From Hypericum androsaemum (Eukaryota > Streptophyta > Magnoliopsida > Malpighiales > Hypericaceae), in assembly GCA_963995505.1 (NCBI GenBank), contig OZ023184.1, positions 15,250,228 to 15,314,227 on the forward strand: 64,000 bases of DNA. The letters run 5' to 3'. The notes beneath the pieces were generated by a model. That model searched no databases, had not been told where the DNA came from, and worked only from the letters and a program-made list of their open reading frames with translations. Positions 11,455-23,169 of the stretch are shown here, piece by piece. Within the stretch, counting starts at the first letter, position 1; the number at the start of each line of letters is the position of its first letter. The translations under genes and the position numbers were made by a program.

Positions 11455-11622
11455 AAACTTCTCAGGAGGTCACCCATCCTGATCCTACTCCCGGCCAAAC
11501 GCGTTTAACCTTGAAGTTCTCTCAGGATGTGTGCCAGAAAAGAAAGTGCACCTTGTTGATATGAATAGTCAAATCAAATCTCTTAAACATTTCAGATAGT
11601 ACATATCATTTACGGGGTATCA
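11455..11622 (-). repeat. 5S-rRNA-like segment, possibly a Cassandra-type LTR remnant
   Basis: On the minus strand the block GGATGGGTGACCTCCTGAGA is a near-exact match to the internal control region of plant 5S rRNA. It is preceded by diverged 5S-like sequence (GAACTTCAAGGTTAAACGCG, TTGGCCGGGAGTAGGAT). The full 120-nt gene is not intact, so this is not a functional 5S gene. On the minus strand the sequence before it begins TGTGATACCCCG near 11622, which could be the TG start of an LTR. Cassandra TRIM elements carry 5S sequence in their LTRs. The other LTR end and a target duplication were not found. Confidence 0.6.
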
Positions 11623-12712
11623 CAAGTACACTGCATATAATCTCTTCTTATTTTAATTTAATTTGCTTGACGAATTATTAGTTTCAGAAAAGAAGATGAA
11701 AGGACAAAATTGGGCGGTAGTAACAAAGTTGAGTCATGAAACTAATATATCAAACATTTTTGGGTTCTTCTTTTATTTTAGTAACTCATTCAATATATTT
11801 TCTTATGATATTCTATATTTGTAAGGTGTGTTTGCTTATATGGTAAGTTATAAGGACGGAGTGATATACTATAGAAGAAATTTTTCAACTACATAATATC
11901 CATACACTACCATATCAACTAATCGATATTCGAACTATATATAATTTTTGAGTGACAAAATTTTTCTAACAAATATTTAATATTGTTATGGTTCAATTAT
12001 TCATACTCGAAATTTTGTGATTAACTCTCTTACTAATTGATATACTAGGTACTTGTCGTTACTAGAAAAATTAATTGAAATCAAAGATTAAGACATCAGA
12101 AAAGTATTAAGAGTGGACCACGAGACTGAGTCTCAATTTCCAAGTCTTTCTTGTACCATTCCTCTGGCTTGAACTGCGACGAGAAGGTTTGGACACAACT
12201 ATGTGATTTAAAATGACCAATATTATCTTTGTAATTTCATAAAGTCCCGGTGTCCCGTAAAATTTCGAGGACCATTTTGATTATTTTTTAACTATATGTA
12301 TCACGAAGTAGTAAAGTAGATTTTTATCATTTTTTGTATAGACTCTGGAATTGAACAGAGCCTTTTAAGGGCAGTTTAGGCCCATTTTCTGGTTTCCTAC
12401 ACATGGCTTAAGCTCAATGATCTAGTATGAATTATACTAAAAAAAATGATCTAGTATGAATTAAAAAATTTCAGGGAAAAGTTTAATAAAAATAAAAGAA
12501 TCCTTGCGTAGACAAATTATCTAAATATCTCTGTTTACATCCTTCCCAAATAATAGGAAGGACTCAATAGTGTTAGCTTAGTACGGTAAGGATTATTATA
12601 ACTATAGTTGGTTAGTTACTGACTTTATACGTTATTCATCCAAATTTACGTAATGAAAAACTAGCAAAGACGCACGTACGATGTGAGTGTCGTTCTATTT
12701 CAAAATTTGCAA
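11623..12712. other. AT-rich intergenic sequence
   Basis: No gene, RNA gene or clear transposon end was recognised. A 14-bp ATGATCTAGTATGA motif is repeated close together near 12417-12461. Confidence 0.5.
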
Positions 12713-12714
12713 AG

Positions 12715-13310
12715 AATTTAGAGTTTGGAGTATAGAATTTGTAGTTTAGGGTTTAGAATTTAGGGTTAGAGTTTGAGATTAGAGTTAGGGGTTAGGGGTT
12801 AAGGTTTGGGAGTTTGGGTTTGGAGTTTGGGATTTGGGCTTTGGAATTTGGGCTTTCGGGTTGGGGTTTAGGGTTTGGGATTTAGAATTTTGGATTTGGG
12901 GTTAGGAATTTAGGGTTTAAGATTTAGGGTTTAGGATTTGGTGATTGGGGTTTCAGGTTTAGGGTTTGGAGTTTGGAGGTTTAGGGTTCGAGAGTTATGG
13001 TTCAGAGGTTCGGGTTTGGAGGTTTAGGATTCGGGAGTTATGTTTCGCAAGTTCGGGTTTGGAGTTTGAGATTTGGAGTTTAGGTTCGGTATTTAGGGTT
13101 TGGTATTTAGGGTTATGGGTTTAGGGTTTGAGTTTGGGATTTACAATTTATGATTTACGATTTGGGGTTTAGTGTTTAGGATTAGGAGGCTAAGGTTTAG
13201 GGTTTGAGGTTTGAAGTTTGGAGTTTAAGATTTAGGATTAGAAAATTAGGATTTGGAGGGTTAGGGTTTGGAATTTGGAGATTATGATTTAGAGTTTAGA
13301 AATAATTTTG
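12715..13310 (+). repeat. Degenerate telomere-like (TTTAGGG) tract
   Basis: About 600 bp consist almost only of variants of the plant telomere unit TTTAGGG read on the plus strand: GGTTTAGGGTTT, GGATTTAGGG, GGAGTTTGGG and similar. Few units are exact and spacing varies. It is an old interstitial telomere-like array, not a working telomere. The flanks show no terminal sequence. Confidence 0.85.
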
Positions 13311-13640
13311 ACATGACACTTCAAACTACATAAAAAAGAGGTTCTATTTATTATAATAAAATATAATAATAATATAAAAATATAACATGTCATCATATCA
13401 TCCAATACAATAAGACAGTTTAAAGTACCAAAAAATAATAATCTTAGTATAATAATCTAAACCTCCCTTTTTTATTTGATCCGACGCTCTGAAAATGTCT
13501 AACGTATTCTTCTTAAAATTTTCAGCCCTTCGTTTTGTTTCCCTCCATCTCCCCAAACCCCGCCCCGTGTTCCCAACTACCCCAGGAAGCGACCCTCAAC
13601 CTTATCCCACTACTCCAGGTTGGGGTTTTTGGATTTAATT
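13311..13640. other. Short intergenic interval
   Basis: AT-rich sequence and then C-rich sequence before the GT47 fragment. I see no feature of its own. Confidence 0.45.
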
Positions 13641-13641
13641 G

Positions 13642-13960
13642 AGAGGCACAGGTTCGCCAGTACGAGTCGGAGATCGTCCGATTCATGTTCTGCCTCTGCC
13701 CGCCGGGGTGGGCTCAGTGGAGCCCGAGGCTGGTGGATTCGGTGGCCCTCGGGTGCGTCCCCGTGGTCATCGCCGACGGAATACGGCTACCGTGCGGTGG
13801 CCAGAGATTTCCCTGGCCGTGCCGGAGAGGGACGTGGCGGAGCTGGGGCGGATCCTAGAGCACGTGGCGGCCACCAACCTGTCGGAGATACAGAAGAACC
13901 TGCCAGAGCTAGAAATCACTTACCAAGAGGAATATATTTCTAACTTCGTAGCGAGGATCT
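13642..13960 (+). pseudogene. Exostosin-family (GT47) glucuronosyltransferase fragment, FRA8/IRX7/F8H-like, frameshifted
   Basis: Intact relatives build the reducing-end part of xylan in the Golgi. One frame gives VRQYESEIVRFMFCLCPPGW, AQWSPRLVDSVALGCVPVV and IADGIRLP. The match then continues in another frame with VRWPEISLAVPERDVAELGR and ILEHVAATNLSEIQKNL. In the family the two parts are joined by a few residues (LPF-x-x-VRW), so a small deletion has shifted the frame near 13785. Sequence on both sides is unrelated, and no N-terminal domain is present. GC content is much higher than in the neighbourhood. It is a truncated, non-functional copy. Confidence 0.8.
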
Positions 13961-14429
13961 TTAATTGGTGGTGGAGAAGAACATGAGGGGGTTGGGGGAG
14001 ACGAGAGCGAGCAGAGGGAAATTAAATTGCCGCGGTTAATTTTGTGGGGTCATTAATTTTGAGGCTCCCGGGCGCAGGGTTGTTAGGCGGCAAATGGAAA
14101 TTCGCATTAATGGAACCGGGGGGGGAGAGAGAGAACGGGGAGTGCGCCGAGAATTGAAGTGGAGAGAAGCGAGGATGCGCCGACTTACTTTAGAGGTCGT
14201 ATTCGTTTGGTGGGTTATTGCTTTTCCGGGTCTTGGTTGGGCTTATGGCTGTTTCTTTCGTGGGCTGTTGTCTCAATTGTTTGAACTTATTCAGATAGGA
14301 GATTAATACTTCATTTCATTTTGGTGTAGGAGATTGATATTTTATTGCACTTAGTGTAACATTTTTAGGTGGTTTGGTGTCATAGTGAAAGTGTTAAAAC
14401 TACTTTTTTAGTTAAAGCGTGATGCTGTT
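13961..14429. other. No feature recognised
   Basis: Purine-rich then AT-rich sequence, with a short G-run near 14119. Open frames here are short and show no family resemblance. Confidence 0.5.
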
Positions 14430-14645
14430 GACCTCAAACCCTGATTCCCCGAACCCAAACCCCGATCCCCCTGATCATCGGACTTTGGACCTCGGACCAA
14501 GGTCCACCCCCCCCCCCCCCCCCCCCCGACCTTGATCCCCGAACCAGACCTTGGTCCTCCGACCCCGAACCACGGACCTCTCGAACCGACCCCAGTCCCT
14601 CGAACCCCAAACTCTGAACCCCGAAACCAAACCCCGGGTCCAACC
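14430..14645. repeat. C-rich simple and imperfect tandem repeat with a poly-C run
   Basis: Imperfect repeats of CCCCGAACC-type units surround a homopolymer of about 25 C near 14503-14527. Open frames on both strands are consequences of this composition. Confidence 0.8.
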
Positions 14646-14649
14646 CCTA

Positions 14650-15020
14650 TTGGAAAAATTACTCATTTTCCGTGGACCCAAGCAACGCAAGCGAAAAATA
14701 CATACGAGCAAACCACAATATCCACAAGAAGCACAACGCACAAAGCACAAGGAGGGACACAAAAATTTGGTTATCCGGTTCGATCCACAACAATCTACAT
14801 CCGGGGGCTTCCAAGTCAGGAGAGATTCCACTATTTTTCCGCTCGAGCTTCACTCGCTCTCACAACAATGGATGCCTCGCTCGACTCACTCTCCTCCTCT
14901 TCTCACCGTGGCTACCCACACTCTTGGGAGCTCACTCTCTTGACAAAGCCCTTGGACTTGGGCTCTACCCACTTTTCGGGCCAACTCTCTTTCACTCGGA
15001 GAGCACCACCTCGTGATATT
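14650..15020. repeat. Unclassified repeat-like segment
   Basis: The phrases AAAATTTGGTTATCCGGTTC and CAATCTACATCCGGGGGC resemble sequence often found near plant LTR-retrotransposon ends, but no TG/CA termini, primer site or target duplication could be defined. No coding domain is seen. Confidence 0.3.
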
Positions 15021-15604
15021 AATGTATTCATTCAAATATAGTTAAGATCATCCAAATATCATAGTAGGTAGTCAAATTATTTATTGTTAGTATGCATATT
15101 ATACTGATCTTCTAAAGTTTTATATGTATTTTAACATTAAATTTGAAATGGTACATAAAAACATATTTTCTTCAAAACCATGTACATACGTGTATGTATA
15201 CACGTATTAACTAGTATGAGACAGATCATTTATTACTTAATTAGGAGAATGACGTGACCAATTTAGTTAAGAAATGGGTGGCCGAATTGTGTATAAGAAT
15301 ACAAATGCAGTTGCTCATATGACATTATAATATGTGGACAATTCTTGGAAGCTCCGTGACGGCCGACGACGGGTCAATGATTCCATAGATAAAGCTTCCA
15401 GATAAATTGCATAAAAAATTAAATTTGTTAGGTTAATTTCTTGACAAGTGGATTCCGTCTATATCATGCCGTTTATTTGTTTTGACGTGAAGCGAAACTC
15501 TTTTTTTATCAATCTAGAGATTGATAAGAAATTTTAATTTATTTAATAAAAATTCTTGAGTTTATATCTCCTTAATTTAAAAAATATCATTCTCATAAAA
15601 TAGG
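15021..15604. other. AT-rich interval before the segmental duplication
   Basis: No gene or clear repeat was recognised. Confidence 0.5.
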
Positions 15605-16352
15605 GTACTTGATTGTCAATCAGATATAAGTCAGAAGAATTAAAATTATAAAATAGTGGTGTATGAAATTATCAAACAACTTTAAACTTTATAAAATACC
15701 CGTTCATTCTTATTTGTAAGAAGCTTTGAGATTTTTTCTAAAATTTGTAAAAACATACATATATTTTAAAAATAGGTAAAAATATATATATTTCAAAAGT
15801 AGATTAAAAAAATTATGGAGACTACCCAACGGCAGGTCACCTCCGTCAACACGTAACTGTGGTTTCACAAAAACTTTGACTTTCATCTAATTAATATTTA
15901 AATAAAAAATATTTTAAAAGTCTTAAAACTTTTTTAATAAATATTTAATATTAATGTATTTAAAAAAAATTGAACCTGAGATTTTTTAATTAAATTATAA
16001 TATTTCTTTAACTAGTCGGTCTTGTTTGACCATATAAATCTTTATTTCATTGGGAGCATTCAAAGAGTATATTTTGTTGAAAATAAATTTAAAATTCATA
16101 AAATTTATAACTGAATTCATATTGCTAGATTTTTTAGTTATACTGAAATACACAATTTAAAAGGGTGGATTTGTAATATTAATTCCATGGATTTGTTCAT
16201 TAGAGATTCACTTACTTTATACAGCAGTGGTTATATAATAAATATGAGAAAACAATTGTTATCGATGAGTGAGTATCTGGATAATATGTGATTTCGAAAA
16301 AAAAATTAATTCGGATCAAACTATATTTATATATCTCAATAGTGTTATGTAT

Positions 16353-16738
16353 GGGACCGGATTTGGTCCTGGAGGCCAAATCCAGCACGGTGCTGGAGGA
16401 TTTTTATTGAAGGACACGCGGGGACTATTTTGCAAAAATGTAAAAATATAGGGGTGCAAAATAAAAAAGCCCACAACCATTGAATCATAACTGGGTAATC
16501 TATTGAATCGTAACTCAGTAAACTATTGAATCGTAACTGAGTAAACCATTTAATCGTAATTGGGTAACTGGGACGGACCCCGATTTATCCGGGACGGGAA
16601 AAAACGGACCATTGAATCATAACTAGATAAACCATTGAATCATAATTAAGTGAACCATTGAATCATAACTAAATCAACCATTGAATCGCTCAGGACGGTT
16701 CTGGTTGGATTTGGCATTCTAGGACCAAATCCGCTCCT
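16353..16738. mobile_element. MITE-like element holding a 23-bp tandem array
   Basis: Terminal inverted repeats GGACCGGATTTGGTCCT (16354-16370) and AGGACCAAATCCGCTCC (16721-16737) agree at 16 of 17 positions. Between them lie about seven copies of a 23-bp unit (ACTATTGAATCGTAACTGAG-like, 16479-16692), split 4 + 3 by a 40-bp GC-rich spacer. The left arm itself folds (GGATTTGG / CCAAATCC). Copy 2 of the surrounding duplication lacks it, consistent with insertion after duplication. A target duplication could not be defined. Confidence 0.65.
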
Positions 16739-17164
16739 TTTTTAATTGCTTAGATTTCAGTAGAAATATGGAAAATATTCGTGTGTATAGTGTTTTCAAT
16801 GATTATAAATTCGAATCGTTGTAAAATGATGGTAAATTTAAATCATATAAATAAAACTCGACAATATCTCACTAAATAAATATAAAAATATCTCAATTTG
16901 CGATGTCACCAACGCGGTTTAACCGCCCTCGGTCAGGAAGCAACCGACCCGACTTCCAATTTCAAGTGGACACGTGTATAAAGCGCATATATTATAACAA
17001 ATGAACACGTCAACTTGTTGTGTATATATATTCCACCTTCGTAGGTTAGAAGGATGACTTGGGAATTTGTTCATCATCGTTATCTTTTTCTTCTTCTCCA
17101 CGTCCTTGTTCTAATCAGACCATAACCTTCTACCGTTCCTCATTAAGATTCTTTTTGTCCAAAG

Positions 17165-17821
17165 ATGAGTCAGACCCAAGCTACAGGTAATTTAATTCAA
17201 TTTTAATTTGTGGTAATCATCTGTTTCTATGTTTGACCCCATAAAACATAAGGTCTAATATAGCATCCATTATTATATCATTTCATCTTCTTATTAGAAA
17301 AGTTAATATTCTATGATCATGATCTTTTCCCAAACCGGAGAAGTTTCTTCTAAAATATATGGCTAACCTTAACCAAAACTATGACAGAAATTTATAGTTC
17401 AAGTCCTAATTCAACCCTGATAGGAAGGTTGACAATCCACCTACTAAATTAATTGTGGTTTATGAATCCCGAATCGTCAACATTAAACGTTAACAATAAA
17501 TACGTTTTCGTCACTTATTGTATGTTGTGATTGGTGATTTTTAGGTGCTTACCCCAATCATCCGCCACCAACTGCCTACGTAGCTCCACCGCCACTTGGG
17601 TACCCGACCAGAAATGACCCACAAAACCCTGTCCCAGTAGAGACAAAGCCCAGAGGCGATGGCTTCTGGAAAGGATGGTAATAATTATTTAATTTCCTGG
17701 TCTTTTCATTGACATAATTTAATTTTTTAAAATTTATTTAATTAACCCACTTTTGACTTTTTTCTCTCTATGTAGCTGTGCTGCCTTGTGTTGCTGCTGT
17801 GTCTTGGATGCCTGCTTCTGA
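17165..17821 (+). CDS. Cysteine-rich transmembrane (CYSTM) protein, copy 1
   Basis: CYSTM peptides are small tail-anchored membrane proteins linked to stress tolerance. Three exons, 17165-17186, 17545-17677 and 17776-17821, join to 66 residues. The N-terminal half is Pro/Tyr-rich (AYPNHPPPTAYVAPPPLGYP), then PVETKPRGDGFWKGC, then the hallmark cysteine-rich C terminus CCAALCCCCVLDACF. All introns are GT/AG, and the exon phases (1, 2) match those of the second copy. The protein is identical to copy 2 at 23170. The TATATATA element near 17021 and the conserved leader up to the ATG fit a promoter shared by both copies. Confidence 0.92.
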
Positions 17822-18345
17822 GGATGGCTGGAGACTGTATTATCAGCTGTGTGTTTTATTCGTATTTAAGTTTATTATTGGTGTTTGATTTTTCATTTTA
17901 TTTTATTTTATAAAGATATATAGATTGGTTGACCAGTGATGTTTCTGGGTTCTGATGTAATAAACCATACATTTTATTGATGTTGATTTATTTTTACACG
18001 TAAAACACTTTGTTACCTGTGACGATTATGGTTGGATGCGATATCACTCGTTTTTTTAATGTTGTTTCGATTTGGGCATTTTGACCCAAGCAGATGAAAA
18101 GACGGCTAATTGGTCTGCTTAGAAAATGGACAACCAAAACAAGAGTACAAATATTACATGATAATAGCAACTAATTTCAAATGAAATTTTAATTTATTTA
18201 CAAAATGTATCTGTCAATCCTTTGCACATCCAATTTATGTGCGAATTTCACTCATAATGTTGAATAGTTTTGGGATTAAATTGAATTCTACACAAATTTT
18301 ACGGAATAAGAAATATTAACGAATTCCATAACTCAACAAACGCGA

Positions 18346-19721
18346 ATAATGGACATAAGAGATTATGTGGTTCAGCCTAATGCCTACGTCCACGGGGAGA
18401 AGGGAGAACTTTTATTAATGAGTATCTGAGTCACAAAGTTATACATAATCTAAGATAACATGTCTTTATATAATAGACAAAATCTTGCACACCAAAAAAC
18501 CTATCTAGGTCGTCTTAGGAATTTGAAACAAGAGTACGAGTAAAACAGGAAGTTGCTGTCACTTGGGATTGGCGGACGCCAGTTGCCCGAAGTCCCAACT
18601 TTTTGTAAGTAGCCTCTGGAGATCGTCAGTTGCATGGAGGGGCCAGCCTCTGGCTACTTTGCCTATTTGGCGTTCTATTTGGCGTTCTCCAACATTTACT
18701 TCTGTATCGCTTTCCATATTTTCTCACACGCCTGCAAGGTTTGAACTGGAATTTAACCATTAGGACAAAACATGTTTGAGGGTCCTATCAGGCCGATTTT
18801 TTGGATGGAGTTAGTTGTATATTCCACAAACTTAGTAGGTCTTATAGTAATTTTCCCTTTTCTGTATTAATTTCCGTTCGATCCTTCCGTTGCATTGAAG
18901 AAACAATCAGGCCCAGGAATAATCAAAGGATCTAGACAATCACCAATTGGAGTTGAAGTTGATCCAAATAGTAAGAGACTTGGATTCACTTAAGAATATA
19001 TTGAGTTTAAGCCTCGTGAATGTAAAATATTATTGGAAGAATTACCTCCTAATATAAATTCTAACAGTACTCGATTCCAAATATAAGAGTTTATAAATAA
19101 ACTAATTACACAATCCACAGCAGCGACTCCAAAGATAAAGCATCAACAATTTTTACAATAAATAAATACTCTTACCTTGGCATAATGGAATGTGTTTCGA
19201 CTCTCACAATTTTTCTTACAAAATAAAGTTTTTTACTAGTTGAGTACAAAATTAATTTCTCAAATTTCCGCGGCCAAACTAATTCAAAACTATGGTTTCG
19301 TTTTTAATTTCATAATTACTCATGCTCTGAACTTAATGTCAACGAATTCCTATGTTTCTAGTGTAAAAAACATAAAACAAAAGAAACCAACAAAAATCTT
19401 AGATTAAATGAGAGATGTTCCGTTTAACTAAAAGATCTCGAGTTCGAGATTTTTTTATAGTAAAAGCTCTGAATATCAAAGTCAAACAGTGTCGAGCTCA
19501 TTTTAGGGGTGCTCTCCCAATGATATTTTTTCACATCCGTAAGGCTTAAACTGAAAATTTTCTTACTACTTGGATCAACTGAGTTCGAGCCATTGAGAAT
19601 ACATCAGTGTTAAGTTTGTAAAGAAATTTGTTACCTTTCAAAAGATACACTATTTGAATCTAAATTAATTGTGCCAATAAATATCTGTATATTAGTCGCT
19701 ATAAAAAAACATAGAACAAAG
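18346..19721. other. Interval between duplication copies, repeat-rich
   Basis: About 18950-19080 and 19565-19690 resemble dispersed repeat copies elsewhere in the window (10830-10990 and 2945-3080). Some phrases, such as AGATCTCGAGTTCGAGA near 19433, look like the box B of tRNA-derived SINEs. No gene was found. Confidence 0.35.
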
Positions 19722-20145
19722 TGTCACGTACTAAAACTTTTCCTCACAAACAATTCGTGCGGCACTCAAATTCTCTAACCTAAGTCAACCTTTCTCACTC
19801 CAACACTCTCTGCATAACTTGAAGAGAAAAACAACTCAAGTGTGCTTTGAAAGTGAGGGATTACTTGAACACTCAAATATTGGATGATTTTCAAATGAGA
19901 GGAATAACCCTTATATACAAGTCCTAGTCTACCCGGGACTCACAAATGCTAAATGTTAGTTACGCTACGATTGGTTGATTTGTTCTATAAAATTGAATGC
20001 CTTTGACCATCTAGAAGAAAGTTCTTAGGACTCCCTACTAGATGGATGTCCATTCATTTTCCGTAACGGATTTTAGTCTTTGAAAAAACGTCCATTCACC
20101 TTCTGTTATGGGATAGTCTCCGAAAAAACGGTTTGTGACAAAAAG
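19717..20145. mobile_element. Possible solo LTR
   Basis: The segment 19722-20140 (419 bp) begins TGTCACG and ends TTTGTGACA, so it has TG...CA ends within a 6-bp inverted repeat (TGTCAC/GTGACA). Flanking pentamers are CAAAG and AAAAG, one mismatch. No internal retrotransposon domains are present. The similar TGTCACG start in the RGGA intron may be chance. Confidence 0.45.
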
Positions 20146-20647
20146 GAAAGATAGATACAAAGTAGAACATTTCGTTGTCTTTTTTTTCTTTATTATTTCT
20201 TTTTATTCAAGTATTAAAAATCATTCCATCTTCCTTTGTCCTAAAACGACAGCACACCGTATGCTCCGCCTCTGGCCTCTTCCCTGTAATGCTTTGTTTG
20301 GTATATTTCTTGTCCTAAGAACATTGCAATACACTGCCATGAAGAGATAAACAAATTCCTTTAATTGCAAGAAAACTTATTGAACTATAATAAGAAAAGA
20401 AACTATCGAATTTGGACTTGTTCAATGTAACTTTTGCTAAGTTAAGATTTGTTAAGTTGCGTAATTATCGTTGATAAATTACTAAATATAATTACAAATA
20501 CTCTTACTCAAGTGATAAGTGATCCAAATAAAACCAAAAACACACCCAATTTATGATTCAAAATTAAAATGTTTATGATTAGAGTTACTCTAAGTGGTAA
20601 GAGACTTACATTCACTTAATAAAATTTAGGTTCAAGCATCACAATGG
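20146..20647. other. AT-rich interval before duplication copy 2
   Basis: A tRNA-like SINE fragment may lie at about 20585-20645 (TGGTAAGAGACTT then GGTTCAAGCATC, resembling boxes A and B). There is no gene. Confidence 0.35.
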
Positions 20648-21627
20648 GTCACTTGATTGTCAATCGGATATAAATAAGAGAAAGTAAAATTTCAAAGTAG
20701 TGATGTACGAAATTACCAAACAGCTTTAAACTTTATAAAAATAGCCGTTCATTTTTATTTGTAAGAAGTTTTGAGATTTTTTTTCTAAAATAGGTAAAAA
20801 ATGTATAAATTCTAAAAATAAGTAAGAACATACATATATTTTGAAAATAGGTAAAAAATAATAATAAAATTTAAAAATTATAGAGAAGACCCAACAACAG
20901 GCCGCCTCCACATGCACAACCACTCTGATATAATATTTTAAAGGTGGCAAAATTCTGTCAATAAGTATTTAATACTAATGCATCTCTAAAGATTTAAACT
21001 TGAAATTTCTTAGTTAAGTTAAAATAATTTTTTCACCTATTGGTCTAATTGTTTGTTGATAAAAAAACTATTTCATTGAGAGCATTCAGACATTATATTT
21101 GGTGGAAAATAAATTTAAAATTCATAAAATTTATAACTGAATTCATATTGGCAGATTTTTTAGTTATACTGAAATACACAATTTAAAAGGGTGATTCTAA
21201 TATTAATTCCATGGATTTTTTCATTAGATATTCATTTACTTTATACATCAGTGGTTAAATAATTGTGGTTATATTTTTTTTCTATCCCTTGTAAATCCGT
21301 TTGCATTAATTGTGCAGATCAATCCTTTTCAATTTCGTAGATTTCAGTATAAATATGAATATCTAATGAAATTCAGTTATGAATTTTACCCGTCTCAAAT
21401 ATTCTTTTAAATGTCGTATCGTATCGGCTCGAACATAGATTAATCGACTCAATAAATATTCTAACACAATGAGGTAACAAAAAATTAATAAATTTTGGTT
21501 AACTAATTTAATTCAACTTAAAAATGAATTTAAAAAGATTAACTACTTACCTCTTCAAGTGGCACTACCTGTAGGGGAGGTGATCTACCCTTGGCACTCC
21601 CTTTTGGCAAAAGAAAGTTAGTTCTTT

Positions 21628-22120
21628 GGAAAAATTATTCTCGGCCTTCTGAAATTTGCTTAAATTACTATTTTAACCTCTCCTATTTCGAAATTCAAAC
21701 TTTGGCTCCCCTAGTTTATTTTTATTAAACTGTAAGACCCCTCGCTAATGTCATCATTAGATTTTTTATTTTTTATTTAGAAAATGACTATTATACCCTT
21801 CAATAAAAAATGCATCGGAGTCGGGGACCTTCTCGGCGAAGATCTTGTCGGCTCCGGACCCCGCGGCCTCGTCGAAGTAGTCAGCGACGGTGGGGTTCTC
21901 AGATTTCACCCTGAGGAAAGCCTTGAGACAGAATAGACGCGACGACGACGGAAGACCGGAGGGACAACCGAAGTGGGTGTGGAATTGGGAGACATGGTAG
22001 TGCCTGCAGCTTGAGGAGGAGGATAGAGAGACTCTGCCGTCGTCGTTAATCGATGCCGCTGGCGGTGAGGCGGACCAGAGATGGAGATAAGGGGTGACAG
22101 AGCCGGCAATTGAGAGTGAA

Positions 22121-22151
<31 letters not shown>

Positions 22152-22326
22152 TTAAGGGTAGGATAGTCATTTCCATGAATAAAAATAATAAATCGAATGA
22201 TGACATCAGCGAGAGGCCTTAGAGTACAATAAAAGAAAACTAGGGGGCCAAAGTTTGGGTTTTGAAACAGAAAGGGTTAAAATAGTAATTTAGGCAAACT
22301 CTAGGAAGCCGCGAGTAATTTTAACC
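21628..22326. mobile_element. Long-TIR (Mutator-like) element with cargo
   Basis: Terminal inverted repeats of roughly 170-180 bp, diverged, face each other: the left arm reads TTAAATTACTATTTTAACCT, AACTTTGGCTCCCCTAG, TAATGTCATCATTAG, AAATGACTATTATACCC. The right arm, reverse complemented, gives close variants of each in the same order. The middle (about 21811-22140) is GC-rich and unlike the arms. Its minus strand reads ENPTVADYFDEAAGSGADKI, which looks like captured coding sequence of a gene I do not recognise. No matching 9-bp target duplication was found, so the outer limits are approximate. Confidence 0.7.
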
Positions 22327-22404
22327 GCACGTGGGAGTCGTGTAGGCGGAGGCGACCCACAATTTTTAATCATTTTAATTAATATGTTATCTATTTTTTA
22401 ATAA

Positions 22405-22406
<2 letters not shown>

Positions 22407-22440
<34 letters not shown>
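22407..22440. repeat. (TA)n microsatellite
   Basis: About 17 perfect TA dinucleotides in a row. Confidence 0.95.
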
Positions 22441-22443
<3 letters not shown>

Positions 22444-23169
22444 CTTTTTACCCATTTTAGAAAAATTTCCCAGAAGTTTTGGAATTGAAATTTTCAGTCA
22501 CATAATGTCGTCTGAATTGTTGTACAGAACTTTATTTTTTTAACGAAATTAAAAATAGTAATTCCTAGAAGAAATCAAGTAATCGAACCAAATGGTATAG
22601 CCCGAGACTTGTTTCTATTTTGGGTAGAAAAATAAATGGACACTGCTCTTAATTTTAGCAACTATCCTCAATAGTTATTCAAAATAGCAACCTGTCCTTG
22701 TAAGGAATCTCCCACTTGATGCAGTATAGGAACGTAACAACAAGGTCCAGAAGAATTAAAATATTCGTGTATATACTATATAGTATTTTAATGATAAAAA
22801 ATTCTAATCGTTTTAAAATTATATTGATTTCAAATCACAAATAAAACTCGGCAATATCAAACTATATAAATATTAAAAAAAATCCCAATGTGCCATGTCA
22901 CCAACACGGTTGAACCGCCCTCGGTCAGGAAGCAACCGAGCCAACTTCCAATTTCACACGTGTCCACGTGTAGACAGCACATATATAATAAATGAACACG
23001 TCAACTTGTGTATATATATTGCACCTTCGTAGCTTAGAAGGATATTATTATTCAGACTTGGGAATTTGTTCATCATCGTTATCTTCTTCTTCTTCTTCTT
23101 CTCCACTTCCGTGTTCTAATCAGACCATAACCTTCTGCCGTTCCTCGTTGTGATTCTTTTTGTCCAAAG

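Larger units (their letters stand above)
15605..18345 (+). repeat. Segmental duplication, copy 1
   Basis: This block is similar in direct orientation to 20648-24427. Shared landmarks in the same order are ACTTGATTGTCAATC at the left edge, TTTATAACTGAATTCATATTG, the promoter phrase CGGTCAGGAAGCAACCGA, the whole CYSTM gene, GGGTTCTGATGTAATAAACC in its 3' UTR, and ATATTAACGAATTCCAT near the right edge. Copy 1 carries a MITE-like insertion at about 16353-16738 that copy 2 lacks. Confidence 0.85.

Noticed and set aside
14434..15041. Overlapping open frames of up to 169 codons
   Set aside because: Produced by C-rich imperfect repeats and LTR-like sequence; no recognisable domain.
16479..16692. Regularly spaced 23-bp repeats resembling a CRISPR array
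   Set aside because: The units are directly adjacent with no unique spacers, and the genome is a plant's.
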